A stretch of 64,000 nucleotides of DNA, from NCBI GenBank assembly GCA_021927905.1, contig BLLK01000047.1, forward strand, positions 2,480,001-2,544,000. The letters run 5' to 3'. Below, in pieces: positions 1 to 10,300 of this stretch. This DNA comes from Chaetoceros tenuissimus (taxonomy: Eukaryota > Bacillariophyta > Thalassiosirophyceae > Chaetocerotales > Chaetocerotaceae). A model generated the notes under the pieces. It was not told the DNA's origin, did no database searches, and worked only from the letters and a program-made list of their open reading frames with translations. Numbering within the stretch: position 1 is the first letter of the stretch; each line of letters starts with the position of its first letter. Position numbers and translations under genes: made by a program.

Positions 1-481
1 AGTTATCTTCAACTAAGGACGATTCTTTGGAAGCATTGATTATACCATTTCCTGTTATTCACCGCGTTTTAATTATTGAATTTGAGCATATAGTTCTTTT
101 TGCACGATAAGACATACTGGAAACTGGAAGGTATCGATGTAAATAAAAATAGATGTAAGCTATCAAACTAAAATTTCTCTATCTATGCTTGTGGTATGAT
201 TTTTTTCTCACATGAGCAAATTGATTCGATTCATTCATTCATTCATCATATCAATCATCCTATCTAGTCCCATCTCCAATTTTGGGTGTCACGCCTATTC
301 CCGTACGTATGTATCTAGTACATAGTGCGTATCCTCCTCCACGTTGAACCAAAAGGGAGGAAAGCATTGGCTCACACGTGAGTGACATGCCTATGATTTT
401 CGAGTTAGTGTTTTCCATTATTTGTACTCGCATAATTGAATTGAGTTTTTATATTACTAATCAAATCCTACACATCTCAAT
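1..481. other. Upstream flank of the first gene, no gene seen
   Basis: This stretch is AT-rich and has no open frame worth calling. It contains short ATTC-type repeats near 230-250. The last 100 bases lead into the ATG at 482 and probably hold the promoter and 5' UTR of the acidic protein gene, but I see no defined motif. Confidence 0.5.
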
Positions 482-3037
482 ATGAATGGATTATGTAAAA
501 AGAGACCGACATTGATGTCGCTCTTACTTATTTCAGCTGTAATATCGGCAGTATCCTCTTCGAATGCGTATACGAGAGAAGGCTCTGACGACGAGGATCT
601 GCATCTTGACATCAACTCTTCCAAACCCCAAGTAAGGCAGTATGGAAGGCCTCAAGTAGGAACTGTCATGGCCAAGGTAAAGAAATTGGAAAATGTAAAA
701 GATGGAGAGGACGACCGCAGATTTGTTGCATACGATATGGATCCTGTCATGCCACCATATGATAATGTTGTTGAAGATCTTGTGATAAAAGTACGAGAGA
801 GTGAAGTTATTGATGAAGTTGCAGACGACAAAACGAAAATTGGACAAGATGTTGATAAAGAGGTTGAAGATGTTCAAAATAAAGTAGATGAAGAATCTTC
901 TGAAGGTACAGTGGAAGTTGCTTCTGTGGAGGATGTAGAAACTGATCCAATGAATGCAGAAGATGTTGAAGAACCAAATACTGGCGATGTAGGTTCAGAT
1001 GAAGAGAGTGCAGATATCATCACAACTGATCAAACTCAGATGGAAGTGGAATCAGAAGACAATTCGGAAGTAATTGGCGAGAAAAGTGAAAAAGACGAAG
1101 TAGAAATCGACCTTTCGAGCGGAGAAGACATGGGCGAGACCATTGCTGTTGACATTGGAAACGACGAGACAGATGTAATTACTGAAGATCAAAATGCGGT
1201 TACAATGGAAGAAAATTCAAATGACATAGACGAAAAGAGTAATGAAGCTCAAATTGAAACTGAGATAGACGAAGTTACTTCCACTAAGGAAAGCCAAGAA
1301 TCTGAATCACCATCGAAAGATAGTGCTAGTCAAGATATGGACTCATCTTCTGAAGTACAGAAAGAAATTGTTTCTGACGAGAATATTAACGATATTATTG
1401 ATACGTATGAAGGTGAAGAGTCAGAAAGTGATGTAGTGGACATTCAAATGGAAAATATGGAATCAAACGAAGAAGAGCCTGTGGAAGAATCCGAAGAAAT
1501 TGTCGACGAAGGCATCAAGGAGAAGGTTATACCTGGAGATGAAAAAGTTGAGGATACGACTGGGATGATACAGGAAGATTTGCTAGTTCAAGATGAAACT
1601 CAGATTGAAGAGACTATGGAAGATGCCAACATTGACGAGAATGTCGAGAGCGAAGATTCTACAGTAGTCCCAGAGCAGTCATCTCGAAACGAAGATGTTT
1701 CCAACGAAGATGTTTCCAACGAAGTTCAAGACGAAGAAATTATGCACGATGAAGATGTTATAGATGAAAATAGCAATTCTGTAGAAAGTGTTGCAGAAAC
1801 CATCTCTGAAACTAAAGAAACTCTTGATGTAGATGGGCAAAATGAATCTGAAATCCCAGCTCACACTGACTCCAATTTAGAGACCGATAGCGACGCCATC
1901 ACTGAGAATGAATCATCTCCTGACACAGAAAACATTGCTTCTGAAACAACAGAAGATATCATAGAAGATGATGCAATGAACGACGAGACGGTTGATAATT
2001 CGGAAGAACCCGTGGTGGGAGAAATCGAAGAAAGAAATTCTATCAGTGAAGAATCAGATAGTGCTTCTAGTTCGGAAACTGTCGGTGATATTTCAAATGA
2101 TGATATTCAAGACGCAGACATTCCAACTATCCCCAATGACGTAGAAGAAGCTTCAGGTGAAATTATCGAGGAAGATCATTCTGCTACAGATGAAGTGACA
2201 GAAACTACAACAGAAGAAAGTACTACAACTCCAATACATGATATTCAAAATGACTACGGACTCGAAGAAGACGAAACCAATAATGTTGAAGTGCAAATCG
2301 AGACTGACCCAGATTCTGAATCAGGTACATCAGAAGATGCTGAAATTGAGGACCCAGCAGTTGATATTGCAGAGGAGACTGGATCTGTACAAACGTCATC
2401 TATCGATGCATCAGCGCAGGAAATTACATCACAAACTCAGGTCGAAGAGCAGGAACAGATGGAGAAGGACGCGGATCCTATAGAAGTCCCACAGAAGAAA
2501 ACAGCAAACGACGATTTTGTTAATGGCCTAGACGACCTTCACAAGTTTTTAGAGGAAGTCGACCCACCTGATGAATTGGACGTTGGTGCTTCTGGGTTAT
2601 CGATGCAGGATGTCCTAGTAGGTCAGGGACTTACAATCATCAAGGCAAGAATCCAAAAAGGTGCTGAACTTGCAAAGAAATCTTTGAAGATATTAAGGAA
2701 AAAAGGATCTGAGCAATGGACCAAATTTAAAGAAGTCGTGGATGATAACTTTGACATCAATATTGACGAGATTAGCATATCTATCGTAGAGAAGATCGAG
2801 CAGCCATACCAACAAGTAAAGGAATTTATCTCGAATAACGAAGACAAAATTGATGCAGTTAAAGGTGCAGTGACCAAAGTCATCCAAGCCACAAAAGGGC
2901 TTCTAGATCGCCTTGGTCTCTTTGACGCCGAAGAGGATGGATATGACTTTGATGGATTTGACGACGATTTCGATATTAATGACGACGATCTTGCTGAGAT
3001 GCGAAAAAAACTCAGTCAGTTGAACAGTAACTTTTAA
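482..3037 (+). CDS. Secreted highly acidic Glu/Asp-rich protein, 851 aa
   Basis: The product begins with a short basic start and a hydrophobic stretch (about residues 10-29) that reads as a signal peptide, so it should enter the secretory route. Residues 30 to about 680 are low complexity, dominated by Glu, Asp, Ser, Val and Thr, without cysteines and with degenerate short repeats (for example two adjacent copies of SNEDV near residue 405). The last 160 residues are different: they are helical with lysines (residues 690-790) and end in an Asp-rich stretch. I recognise no catalytic domain. Very acidic secreted proteins can bind calcium, silica-associated polyamines or basic wall proteins, and a cell-wall or ER-lumen role is a guess. 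The gene is a single exon. The next gene starts 357 bases downstream on the same strand. Confidence 0.85.
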   Translation: MNGLCKKRPTLMSLLLISAVISAVSSSNAYTREGSDDEDLHLDINSSKPQVRQYGRPQVGTVMAKVKKLENVKDGEDDRRFVAYDMDPVMPPYDNVVEDLVIKVRESEVIDEVADDKTKIGQDVDKEVEDVQNKVDEESSEGTVEVASVEDVETDPMNAEDVEEPNTGDVGSDEESADIITTDQTQMEVESEDNSEVIGEKSEKDEVEIDLSSGEDMGETIAVDIGNDETDVITEDQNAVTMEENSNDIDEKSNEAQIETEIDEVTSTKESQESESPSKDSASQDMDSSSEVQKEIVSDENINDIIDTYEGEESESDVVDIQMENMESNEEEPVEESEEIVDEGIKEKVIPGDEKVEDTTGMIQEDLLVQDETQIEETMEDANIDENVESEDSTVVPEQSSRNEDVSNEDVSNEVQDEEIMHDEDVIDENSNSVESVAETISETKETLDVDGQNESEIPAHTDSNLETDSDAITENESSPDTENIASETTEDIIEDDAMNDETVDNSEEPVVGEIEERNSISEESDSASSSETVGDISNDDIQDADIPTIPNDVEEASGEIIEEDHSATDEVTETTTEESTTTPIHDIQNDYGLEEDETNNVEVQIETDPDSESGTSEDAEIEDPAVDIAEETGSVQTSSIDASAQEITSQTQVEEQEQMEKDADPIEVPQKKTANDDFVNGLDDLHKFLEEVDPPDELDVGASGLSMQDVLVGQGLTIIKARIQKGAELAKKSLKILRKKGSEQWTKFKEVVDDNFDINIDEISISIVEKIEQPYQQVKEFISNNEDKIDAVKGAVTKVIQATKGLLDRLGLFDAEEDGYDFDGFDDDFDINDDDLAEMRKKLSQLNSNF

Positions 3038-3394
3038 AATAGAATAGAGTAAAAATAAATGACCTGTCTAGCTTTGGCAAACATGAAAATATTATCTAAT
3101 GCAGTACATTTGATCAAACAACATACCACCTCGTATTTTGGAGACGAAATCTTTCCATGAAACCGAAACTTTTAACTGTTTTCTAACGTTCACCTATGGG
3201 ACGACCATCATCAAGAAAAATGCACGAGATACGAGATACGAGATGAAAAAAGACATAGGAAACAAACTTGTAATCAGTGCTTACAACACCAGACTTTTTC
3301 TCATACACGAAAGATCAAAGCTTTGACACGAGAGTCAAATTCCTACCTCCGGTCTTACTGTTTCTTGAGCTACTCGTAGTACCAGAAAACGGAA
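3038..3394. other. Intergenic spacer between two plus-strand genes
   Basis: This spacer holds the 3' end of the acidic gene and the promoter of the LEA-like gene. The only pattern is a short tandem ACGAGAT repeat near 3225-3245. A 62-codon open frame here has no features of a protein and is not called. Confidence 0.45.
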
Positions 3395-4234
3395 ATGATT
3401 GCAATCAAAACCATCCGTTCATATAACATCAGTAAAAGCACACTTAAACTTTACTACCCAAAACGAAATGTTTCCAGTTTCCTTGATTCCTTGAAAGGGA
3501 AAGCGAAGAAGGCAGCATCTGAAGCTTTAAATGCAAATAAAAACAAAGTACTTAAAGCTACTGAAATAGTTAAAGGAGAAATCAATTCAGCTGCATCCAA
3601 CACCAAGAAAACAATTCAAAATAATCTCGAAAGTAGGAAGTCAGAGATTATGGATGCCACGGACAAGGCTACCAGGAAACTCCAGAGCGAAGCGTCGAAT
3701 ATTCAAGATTCTGCCAAGAAGGTCATAGAATCCAATAGTTCGAAAATTCTTGATGCATCTGAGAAAGCATCAAACAGAATCATAAACCAAGCTTCCACGG
3801 CAAGGCATGCAGCAGAGACAGCTTTTGAAGCTAGCAAGGTCGAAGCAGCGAGGACAGTGGAGACCACAGCCAATTCCATGTCGGAAAAGATACAAACAGT
3901 AGGATCTAGAGCGTCAAATATTGTAAAAGATGCCTCTTACAATGCAGTTTCTAAAACGTCTCAAACAATCAAGGAAACTTCAAAGAAAGCAGTTTCACAG
4001 GCTACGGAAAAAATAGAAAAGAAGAGACTTGGTTTCTTTGGCAGAATAAGAAATATTGGAGACAAAGCTATACGATTTTTCGCAATTTGGAGTTTAGCAG
4101 CCATTTTTGTGTATACTATCGCATCCACTGGTACTAAGGAAATAGCACGACATGTCCTAAAGGAAGTATCTGTAATTGGAAGTGAATCTCTGAAAAAAGT
4201 TGATACCAAAACCGATGATCGAGAGGATTCATGA
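3395..4234 (+). CDS. LEA-like Ala/Lys/Ser-rich coiled-coil protein with C-terminal membrane segment, 279 aa
   Basis: The N-terminus is basic and free of acidic residues for about 30 residues (MIAIKTIRSYNISKS...), which fits a mitochondrial presequence. Residues 35-210 form a continuous amphipathic helix rich in Ala, Lys, Ser, Thr and Glu with a loose 11-residue rhythm, resembling group 3 LEA or apolipoprotein-type proteins. A hydrophobic segment near residues 225-245 (FFAIWSLAAIFVYTIAST) should anchor it to a membrane. No enzyme motif is visible. LEA-like proteins protect membranes or proteins during water or cold stress, so a protective or membrane-scaffolding role is plausible but only inferred. 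The 3' end is convergent with PEX3, 57 bases away. Confidence 0.8.
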   Translation: MIAIKTIRSYNISKSTLKLYYPKRNVSSFLDSLKGKAKKAASEALNANKNKVLKATEIVKGEINSAASNTKKTIQNNLESRKSEIMDATDKATRKLQSEASNIQDSAKKVIESNSSKILDASEKASNRIINQASTARHAAETAFEASKVEAARTVETTANSMSEKIQTVGSRASNIVKDASYNAVSKTSQTIKETSKKAVSQATEKIEKKRLGFFGRIRNIGDKAIRFFAIWSLAAIFVYTIASTGTKEIARHVLKEVSVIGSESLKKVDTKTDDREDS

Positions 4235-4291
4235 TAAAATATAAGTTTGATCTAAACATTGTCTCATTTTTACATACTAAAATTCATTTGC

Positions 4292-5449
4292 CTACGCAAA
4301 GCTGAAGTCCCCTAATTCCCTGACAGAGTTCATTCGATCCATGAAATATAAATATTTGCTAGGATAAGCACTCATTGGTAAGTCAACAAATGTATCTTCA
4401 CTTCTTTCTTCTGGAGATTTGTAGAATGAAGTACAAATTTTCTTCAGTTTGGTCACTATAGTTACAACTGGCATGGAGCCTTCGTCGCCATCTCCTTGAA
4501 ACAGTATTGTATATTCATCATGGAGACCTTTCATGGTTTTTTCAAGCAATTCCTCTTTGGCAATTTCAAAATCGGGAGAATCAAGTATATCTAACGTCTC
4601 GTCAAGAATAAACTGCACCTCTTCCATACCAGCCTTAGAAGCCTTTCCGTCAAAATCACAAATATACTGAATAAATGATACTTGCTCAAAATCAGAATTA
4701 ACCTTTGAAACGGCATCGTCAAATTCTTGCAAGTTGATAACATTCACGGAACGACTGTCTTCATTCATAACCTGGTAAGCTTCAAAATATTTTTCGACTT
4801 TTGATTGTAAATCTTGAACAAGAGCATTGAGTCCTTCATCAAAAAAGTATTCAAGAGTATAAACTAAAACCTGCTGATGATAGTTTTCTTTATTGTCATC
4901 TTCATTCTCGACAAAATCAGCCTCATCACCTTCCGCTTCCTGTTGAAATTTTTCTCGAAAGATTTTACCACCTAATAAATGGATCTGAACATTCAAAACT
5001 AGTGCCAATATTGTATGCGCATACGCAGTCGCTAGCATTCTTGTGATGGATCTTACTTTTATAGTGTCCCACAAATCTTGTTGCGAGACCTCTTCAACTT
5101 GACCAGATCGAATTTGTTTCAATAATTTTGTTTCTTGCGAAACATCTGTCAGAGAATCAACCCTGAGTTTGAGAGTATTTAGAAAAGAAGACGTTGTAGT
5201 TATGACTTCCTTTCTACACTTTGCAATTTGTTGACGGCGTTGTCTCATGTAGGATTGTGTTTGACCACGATGAGTAGATGCTGAGTGATTCTCGGATTCA
5301 TCTGTCTCTGCTGTAACTTTGTTCCATACCCAGGATGTAAATTTATAAGCCCCATATGCAGCCAACGCTGTAGTTGCCATTGAAGTTAGAGAACGAGAAG
5401 AGTGGTTCCTCTGGTTTCTACTACGCCGTCTACTTTTCATGTCATTCAT
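4292..5449 (-). CDS. PEX3: Peroxin-3 (PEX3), peroxisomal membrane biogenesis factor
   Basis: PEX3 sits in the peroxisomal membrane and docks PEX19 carrying membrane-protein cargo. The 385-residue product has a basic N-terminus, a hydrophobic segment at about 23-43, and the family signature across residues 69-165: RQRRQQIAKCRKEVITT, then LTDVSQETKLLKQIR, then LWDTIKV.SITR and a hydrophobic stretch ending LNVQIHLLGG. Length is close to the family norm of about 370-400. The start chosen is the first ATG, with M4 as an alternative. The gene is a single exon. It is divergent from the IMPACT-family gene, sharing a 430-base upstream region. Confidence 0.93.
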   Translation of the reverse strand: MNDMKSRRRSRNQRNHSSRSLTSMATTALAAYGAYKFTSWVWNKVTAETDESENHSASTHRGQTQSYMRQRRQQIAKCRKEVITTTSSFLNTLKLRVDSLTDVSQETKLLKQIRSGQVEEVSQQDLWDTIKVRSITRMLATAYAHTILALVLNVQIHLLGGKIFREKFQQEAEGDEADFVENEDDNKENYHQQVLVYTLEYFFDEGLNALVQDLQSKVEKYFEAYQVMNEDSRSVNVINLQEFDDAVSKVNSDFEQVSFIQYICDFDGKASKAGMEEVQFILDETLDILDSPDFEIAKEELLEKTMKGLHDEYTILFQGDGDEGSMPVVTIVTKLKKICTSFYKSPEERSEDTFVDLPMSAYPSKYLYFMDRMNSVRELGDFSFA

Positions 5450-5879
5450 TTTTATGGATAGGTAATCGTAAACAAGGGAGATCTCACAACCTCAAATCCT
5501 TTTTCAAGCTAGCTCAACAAATGCTACACTGGTCAAGGAATGAAAGATTACAGTTTCGCAGCAAGAACCTCTACAGAGCTAGCTTCTGCTCTATGAATGT
5601 TTAGTAATGAATTACCTTCCTAACTTTCAACTACTAGATGATGTACGAGCATAAAAAATCTTGGTTGGCAACGTCTAAAATAGGTTATCCGACCCACATC
5701 AAAGAAAGAGTATTACTATGACATTTTCCCATGAAATTGTAGGTACTTACGTAGGTACATTGATGACCAATGAAAAACAAACAAAAACAAGACAGAAGAA
5801 ACAAAACAAACATTGCAAACAACACCAAATTTCCCAACACTACTACTTCACATACGTAGAGCTTCATTCACTATCCAAG
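5450..5879. other. Divergent promoter region between PEX3 and the IMPACT-family gene
   Basis: This is a 430-base region between two divergent starts. The frame of the plus-strand gene stays open to about 5718, but the ATG at 5880 is the first followed by a family-like hydrophilic start. The region holds A-rich tracts near 5775-5815 and no other pattern I can name. Confidence 0.45.
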
Positions 5880-7070
5880 ATGCCCAAGAACGAAGACAAT
5901 CATACTATAGAAAATAAAACGAAGAAGAATAAAAGAAATAATTATAACCATGGTAGAAAACGCAGTCAGAAAAAGAACGACAAGAGCGCAGTTGGCGAGA
6001 AGGTAGAGAGCATTTCCAGAGACAATGAGAAGAAGACCACTCTAAGAGCTTCAGCTAATGAATACACTCCATCAACGACTGTTTTGGATACTGAACTTCT
6101 TCATAGTGCAGAGAACTCTCTACATGAGGAAGAGAAAGAAGATGACTCTGAAATGGAACGAGAAAAATATCAAGAATCTTATGAAAGAGCATCTGCGGAC
6201 TTGGAAATCTTAACAGCTGCATATCCGGAAGAAATAAATATTGTCGACAACGATGAACACGTGTCAGATACTGATGCTATAATACCTTCTTGGTTTCCAC
6301 TTGTTTTCACGCTTTCATTTTCAATGGATCCCTCCAGCAATGATTTCTCAAGCCAATTTGGTGCGAACATAACGATAGAATTCCCAAAAGGTTATCCAGC
6401 CAAGGCTTTGAGCGTCGTTTCATATCGATCATCTCATATTGTTCCAAAAGAAGTTATCGAAAAAATTGTGTCATGTGTCAAAAATACTGCATCTGAGGCT
6501 GTGGAAGTGTATGGTGGTGAAGAATGTGGACTACAATGCTGTGCAGCTGCATTGGATTGCTGGAACGAATGGATAGAGGAAAGTAGAATATCAGAATCAC
6601 AAACAAAAGACTTAGTCTCTCAAATTCAGCAAGATATCCAGAATGATGATGATATCAATTGGATATCATCGGAAAATCTTTTGGTAGATAGAAAATCGAC
6701 TTTTCAAGCTCATATTTGTGTTGTAGACTCAGATGATATGGTCAGAAAAGCTGTAAACAAGCTCATAGATGGTTCTAGCAAAATACAAAGAGCCACTCAT
6801 AACATGTTTGCCTATAGGTTTATTGAAAATATAGATGAAGATAGATAGATTCTGAAACATGATAATGACGATGATGGAGAGGATGGAGCGGGATCTAGAC
6901 TGGCACAGCTTCTTGAGATGAGGAAAGAAAATGGGATATTGGTTCTTGTATCTCGATGGTATGGTGGTATACATCTTGGACCAAAACGCTTTGCGCATAT
7001 TACCAATGTTGCAAGAGACTTACTCGTAGAACTTCACGAAAAAGGAGTTTTACCAGAGCCGCAATGCTGA
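5880..7070 (+). CDS. RWD and IMPACT (YIH1/UPF0029) domain protein, interrupted by one in-frame TAG
   Basis: IMPACT/YIH1 proteins bind GCN1 through their RWD domain and restrain GCN2, the eIF2-alpha kinase of the amino-acid starvation response. After a Lys-rich leader, an RWD domain covers about residues 100-215 (LEILTAAYPEE). The IMPACT domain starts near residue 267 (DRKSTFQAHICVV, then ATHNMFAYRF). The frame then meets TAG at 6846-6848 (codon 323). It continues without another stop for 73 residues with the rest of the IMPACT core (DDDGE.GAGSRL, VSRWYGGIHLGPKRF) to TGA at 7068-7070. No GT-AG intron that removes the TAG keeps the frame: the only nearby donor, at 6819, either leaves the stop or creates another. 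It could be a real nonsense allele, a base-calling error or readthrough. If the stop is obeyed, half of the IMPACT domain is lost. Confidence 0.85.
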
Positions 7071-7327
7071 GAATCTGGATACAGAATTTTTAATGCATGC
7101 AGTATGTAGGCCTGTTTCGAAGAAAGGATGGAAGAAAAAGTGAATCTAATCGTCTCCTGACATGCTATGCAAATTTCACAAAAATTGCTTCCCTTTCTTA
7201 ATTCAGATTTTAATCAGTTGAATCATCAGTGTGAAGATTTTACGAGGCATGCATACAAAAACTGGATTTGACTCAGAGATAGAAGAGGACACATTTCACA
7301 TATTTATAAAATATCCTAATTATTTTA

Positions 7328-10300
7328 CTACTCCATCAACTCGTAGCATCTAATGCTTCCATTAGCTCCATCAATAGTACAAACTTGACCTGTAAGGTCT
7401 TCCGGAAGATTATCTTCTTTCTCTTCCTTCTTTAATCCTCTGGCATCAGTCTTCATAGCTCCATAAGTTTTGAATTTAGCAGCACGGCGATTTGCAAGCT
7501 CTCGCAGAAGCTGATCGTCAGAAGCTTCAGCAAGATTCATACCTGATGGTCCTTCCTTTTTAGCATCACTAACAAGAGCTTCTTTATCGTCAGAACTTTC
7601 TTCATTTTCACTCTTCTTCAGGGGAGGGGAACCATCAGCGTCATTTTGCTGTTTTCTCTTCTTGTTCTTCTTACCGGGTCCTTTATCTTTTCGACTTTTT
7701 GCAAGGGCCTCTTCAGTATAACTTTTCAGTATCGATGTCATATCATCGTGCATTATTGGAATCAGTGCTCTACGAATTTTATCATGGATATTTGGGTATA
7801 GAGTTTCTTCCCTGGAAAGCAACTTCTTGATTCTCGCTCGTTCCTTCGGCTCCTCGAAGCATGCAGGACAGTTCTCATTGATTACTGGCAAATGATTCGA
7901 CTTTGCAAAATCTGTCATCAGACTTTCTCTACAGTACACCAAAGGGCGAATGACACTTATATCTCCTGCATTGATCTGATAATTTGCTTTCATAGCTTTT
8001 TGTTGAAATGAACAAAGATTAGCGTTTTCATTTTTGACAGCAATATTAGAAGACTGCAAACTTACTTCTGATAAAACCATTGTGCATAGCAGACATGAAA
8101 AAAGACTCAGCACAATCGTCGAGATGCTGGGCCAGTACGAGCTTGTTGCAATTATTTTTTCTTGCAGTTGAGTATAGATTTCCACGTTTCATTCTTGCAC
8201 AGAAAGCACATAGAGACTTCACAACTTGACCATTTGTTCCTGAAGTATTTGCACGTTCGACAATATTATCTCGAATATAGTGATATTTCAACCCCAAAGA
8301 TTCTACGTATGGAATGAGAGGACTTGGATCAAAGCTCGGAGTCATGGGGTCAATGGTACAGACTTCAATCTCAAACTTAGTCGGAAGTTTTCTCTGGAAT
8401 TCAAGCAAACAATGTAGCAAGGTGAGACTGTCTTTCCCACCGGACAATCCCAGCAAAAGTCTATCACCTTCTTGAATCATATCCCATTGGATAATAGCCT
8501 GCATGATGTATCTCATTAACTTTGGAGGTGGCTTAATGTGTTTTGTTTTCTTACCCTTCTTTTTCACCGAGTTAGAGTTATCTCCGATCTTTTTCTCTTC
8601 AGCATCACCATCATCCTGTTGGTCTGGCACAGAAACCAAAGAAGCTTTGGATTCTGGCAATTGTGGAGCTTCTACTTTACCCCATGTACTGCTATCACGT
8701 GAAGGCTTCTTCTTCTCTCGTTTTGGATCTACTTCGCGTACGACTGTTTCTACTGAACTTCGTGCAGATGGTTTTTCTTCCTCAACCACTTCCATTCTGC
8801 TAGATTCACTATCCGTAGAGATGTTCATTCGTTTGATAAACAACTCGATTGGAATCCAATCATCTTCCTTTTCAACATAGAGCAAACAAGCGTCACTTAA
8901 TTCTCCCTCATCATGCCCTGCTATAATGTCGCGGATGTCAGCCTCTCCACTATGATGCTCACCATCACGAAACTGAACAAGTCCATCTACTTCCAATCGA
9001 CCACTTTCAATTTTTGTTGTCGTCTGTGATAGGTTCACAACATTATCTTCTTCCATCGCTTTCTCTGCTACTGGCAGTGGAGTTGCAAATACAATCTCTG
9101 CAGGTTTGAAATGTCCAAGCGGTCGAAGACCTCCACTAATCTTATCCAAATCATATGTATGAGGTAGAGACGTCTCCCCTTTCTTCAATGCGCTTGCGCA
9201 CTCTCTTGGATAGACATACCATCGAAGGAGATCTAAATCATTGTTCGAATCGAGAACATCATTTTCGTCAGTCATTTTTACTGCCTGTGCAATAGTTTGG
9301 TCTGCTCTAGCCATTTTCAGCTGATATTCAGCATTTTCAAAAGCTTTCTCGAGAGCAGTTTGTAACTGTTTCTCCTCTTGTGAAGTATTAGTGGTCCCAC
9401 TGTAATTGAGATCATAATGACTCAGCCATTTCCTCTCAGATCTACCCAATGGCTTTCCTTGCCTACTAAAATGTCTCCATTCCCCAGTTCGATGATTGCA
9501 TCTATATTGGCACATAAATATCCATCCATGCTTTGCTATCCATTCAAGAGCACTCGTTACATACTCAACTTCTTCTTGATGCAATCCCTTAAAAGGAAGA
9601 CTCAACCTACTGAACCCTGGGCGCAATAATTCTGCCCTCTCTTTATAGTGCAACAACGCATGTTCAATTCTTTCGTTGATTTCATTCGGAATTTCTTGTC
9701 CATTTTTTATAGTTGTTAGTCCAAGAAGTCTCTGACTGTATGGGCCTGCACACTTTGTTTCATGAAGTGAGTTTACATCAAGTCTCTACAAAACTTATCA
9801 AAATATTTTTCTCTTCTTACCTGACACCCTCCTCTAGATTGAATTCCAAACAAATCATTTAATATTGCGCATACATAATTATAGTGTAAAAATCTCTCTC
9901 CACATTTGATCAGAAATGAAAAAATAGGAAGATTATTGTTCATCTCCATGTCATCATTAGCACCCAACACAATAATGTTCGGTGCATTCTTCTTCAATCT
10001 TTGAACAACAAACTTGTAGGAATTGAATTCATAATCTATCAAGGAGCGAGGGATTGCCGCTTTGCTATCGGTGTTTTGTTCAACCTGACCAATCATTTTT
10101 AGATATTCATTTTCAATTCTTCTCTTTACTAAAAAGGCAAGTCCGGCTCTAAAAATGCCAACTATGAAAGGAGTTCCTCCTTCATATCTCTCGATCCGAT
10201 TAGAAAGAAATCGATGGTGTTTATGAGTGACGTAGAATACAGTCCCCCCACCGCTTCGCTTTGGTGCAATTGTCTGATTGATAAGATGCTTCTTCACAAT

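Noticed and set aside
533-877. 114-codon frame antisense to the acidic protein
   Set aside because: Long antisense frames are expected opposite Glu/Asp-rich codons.
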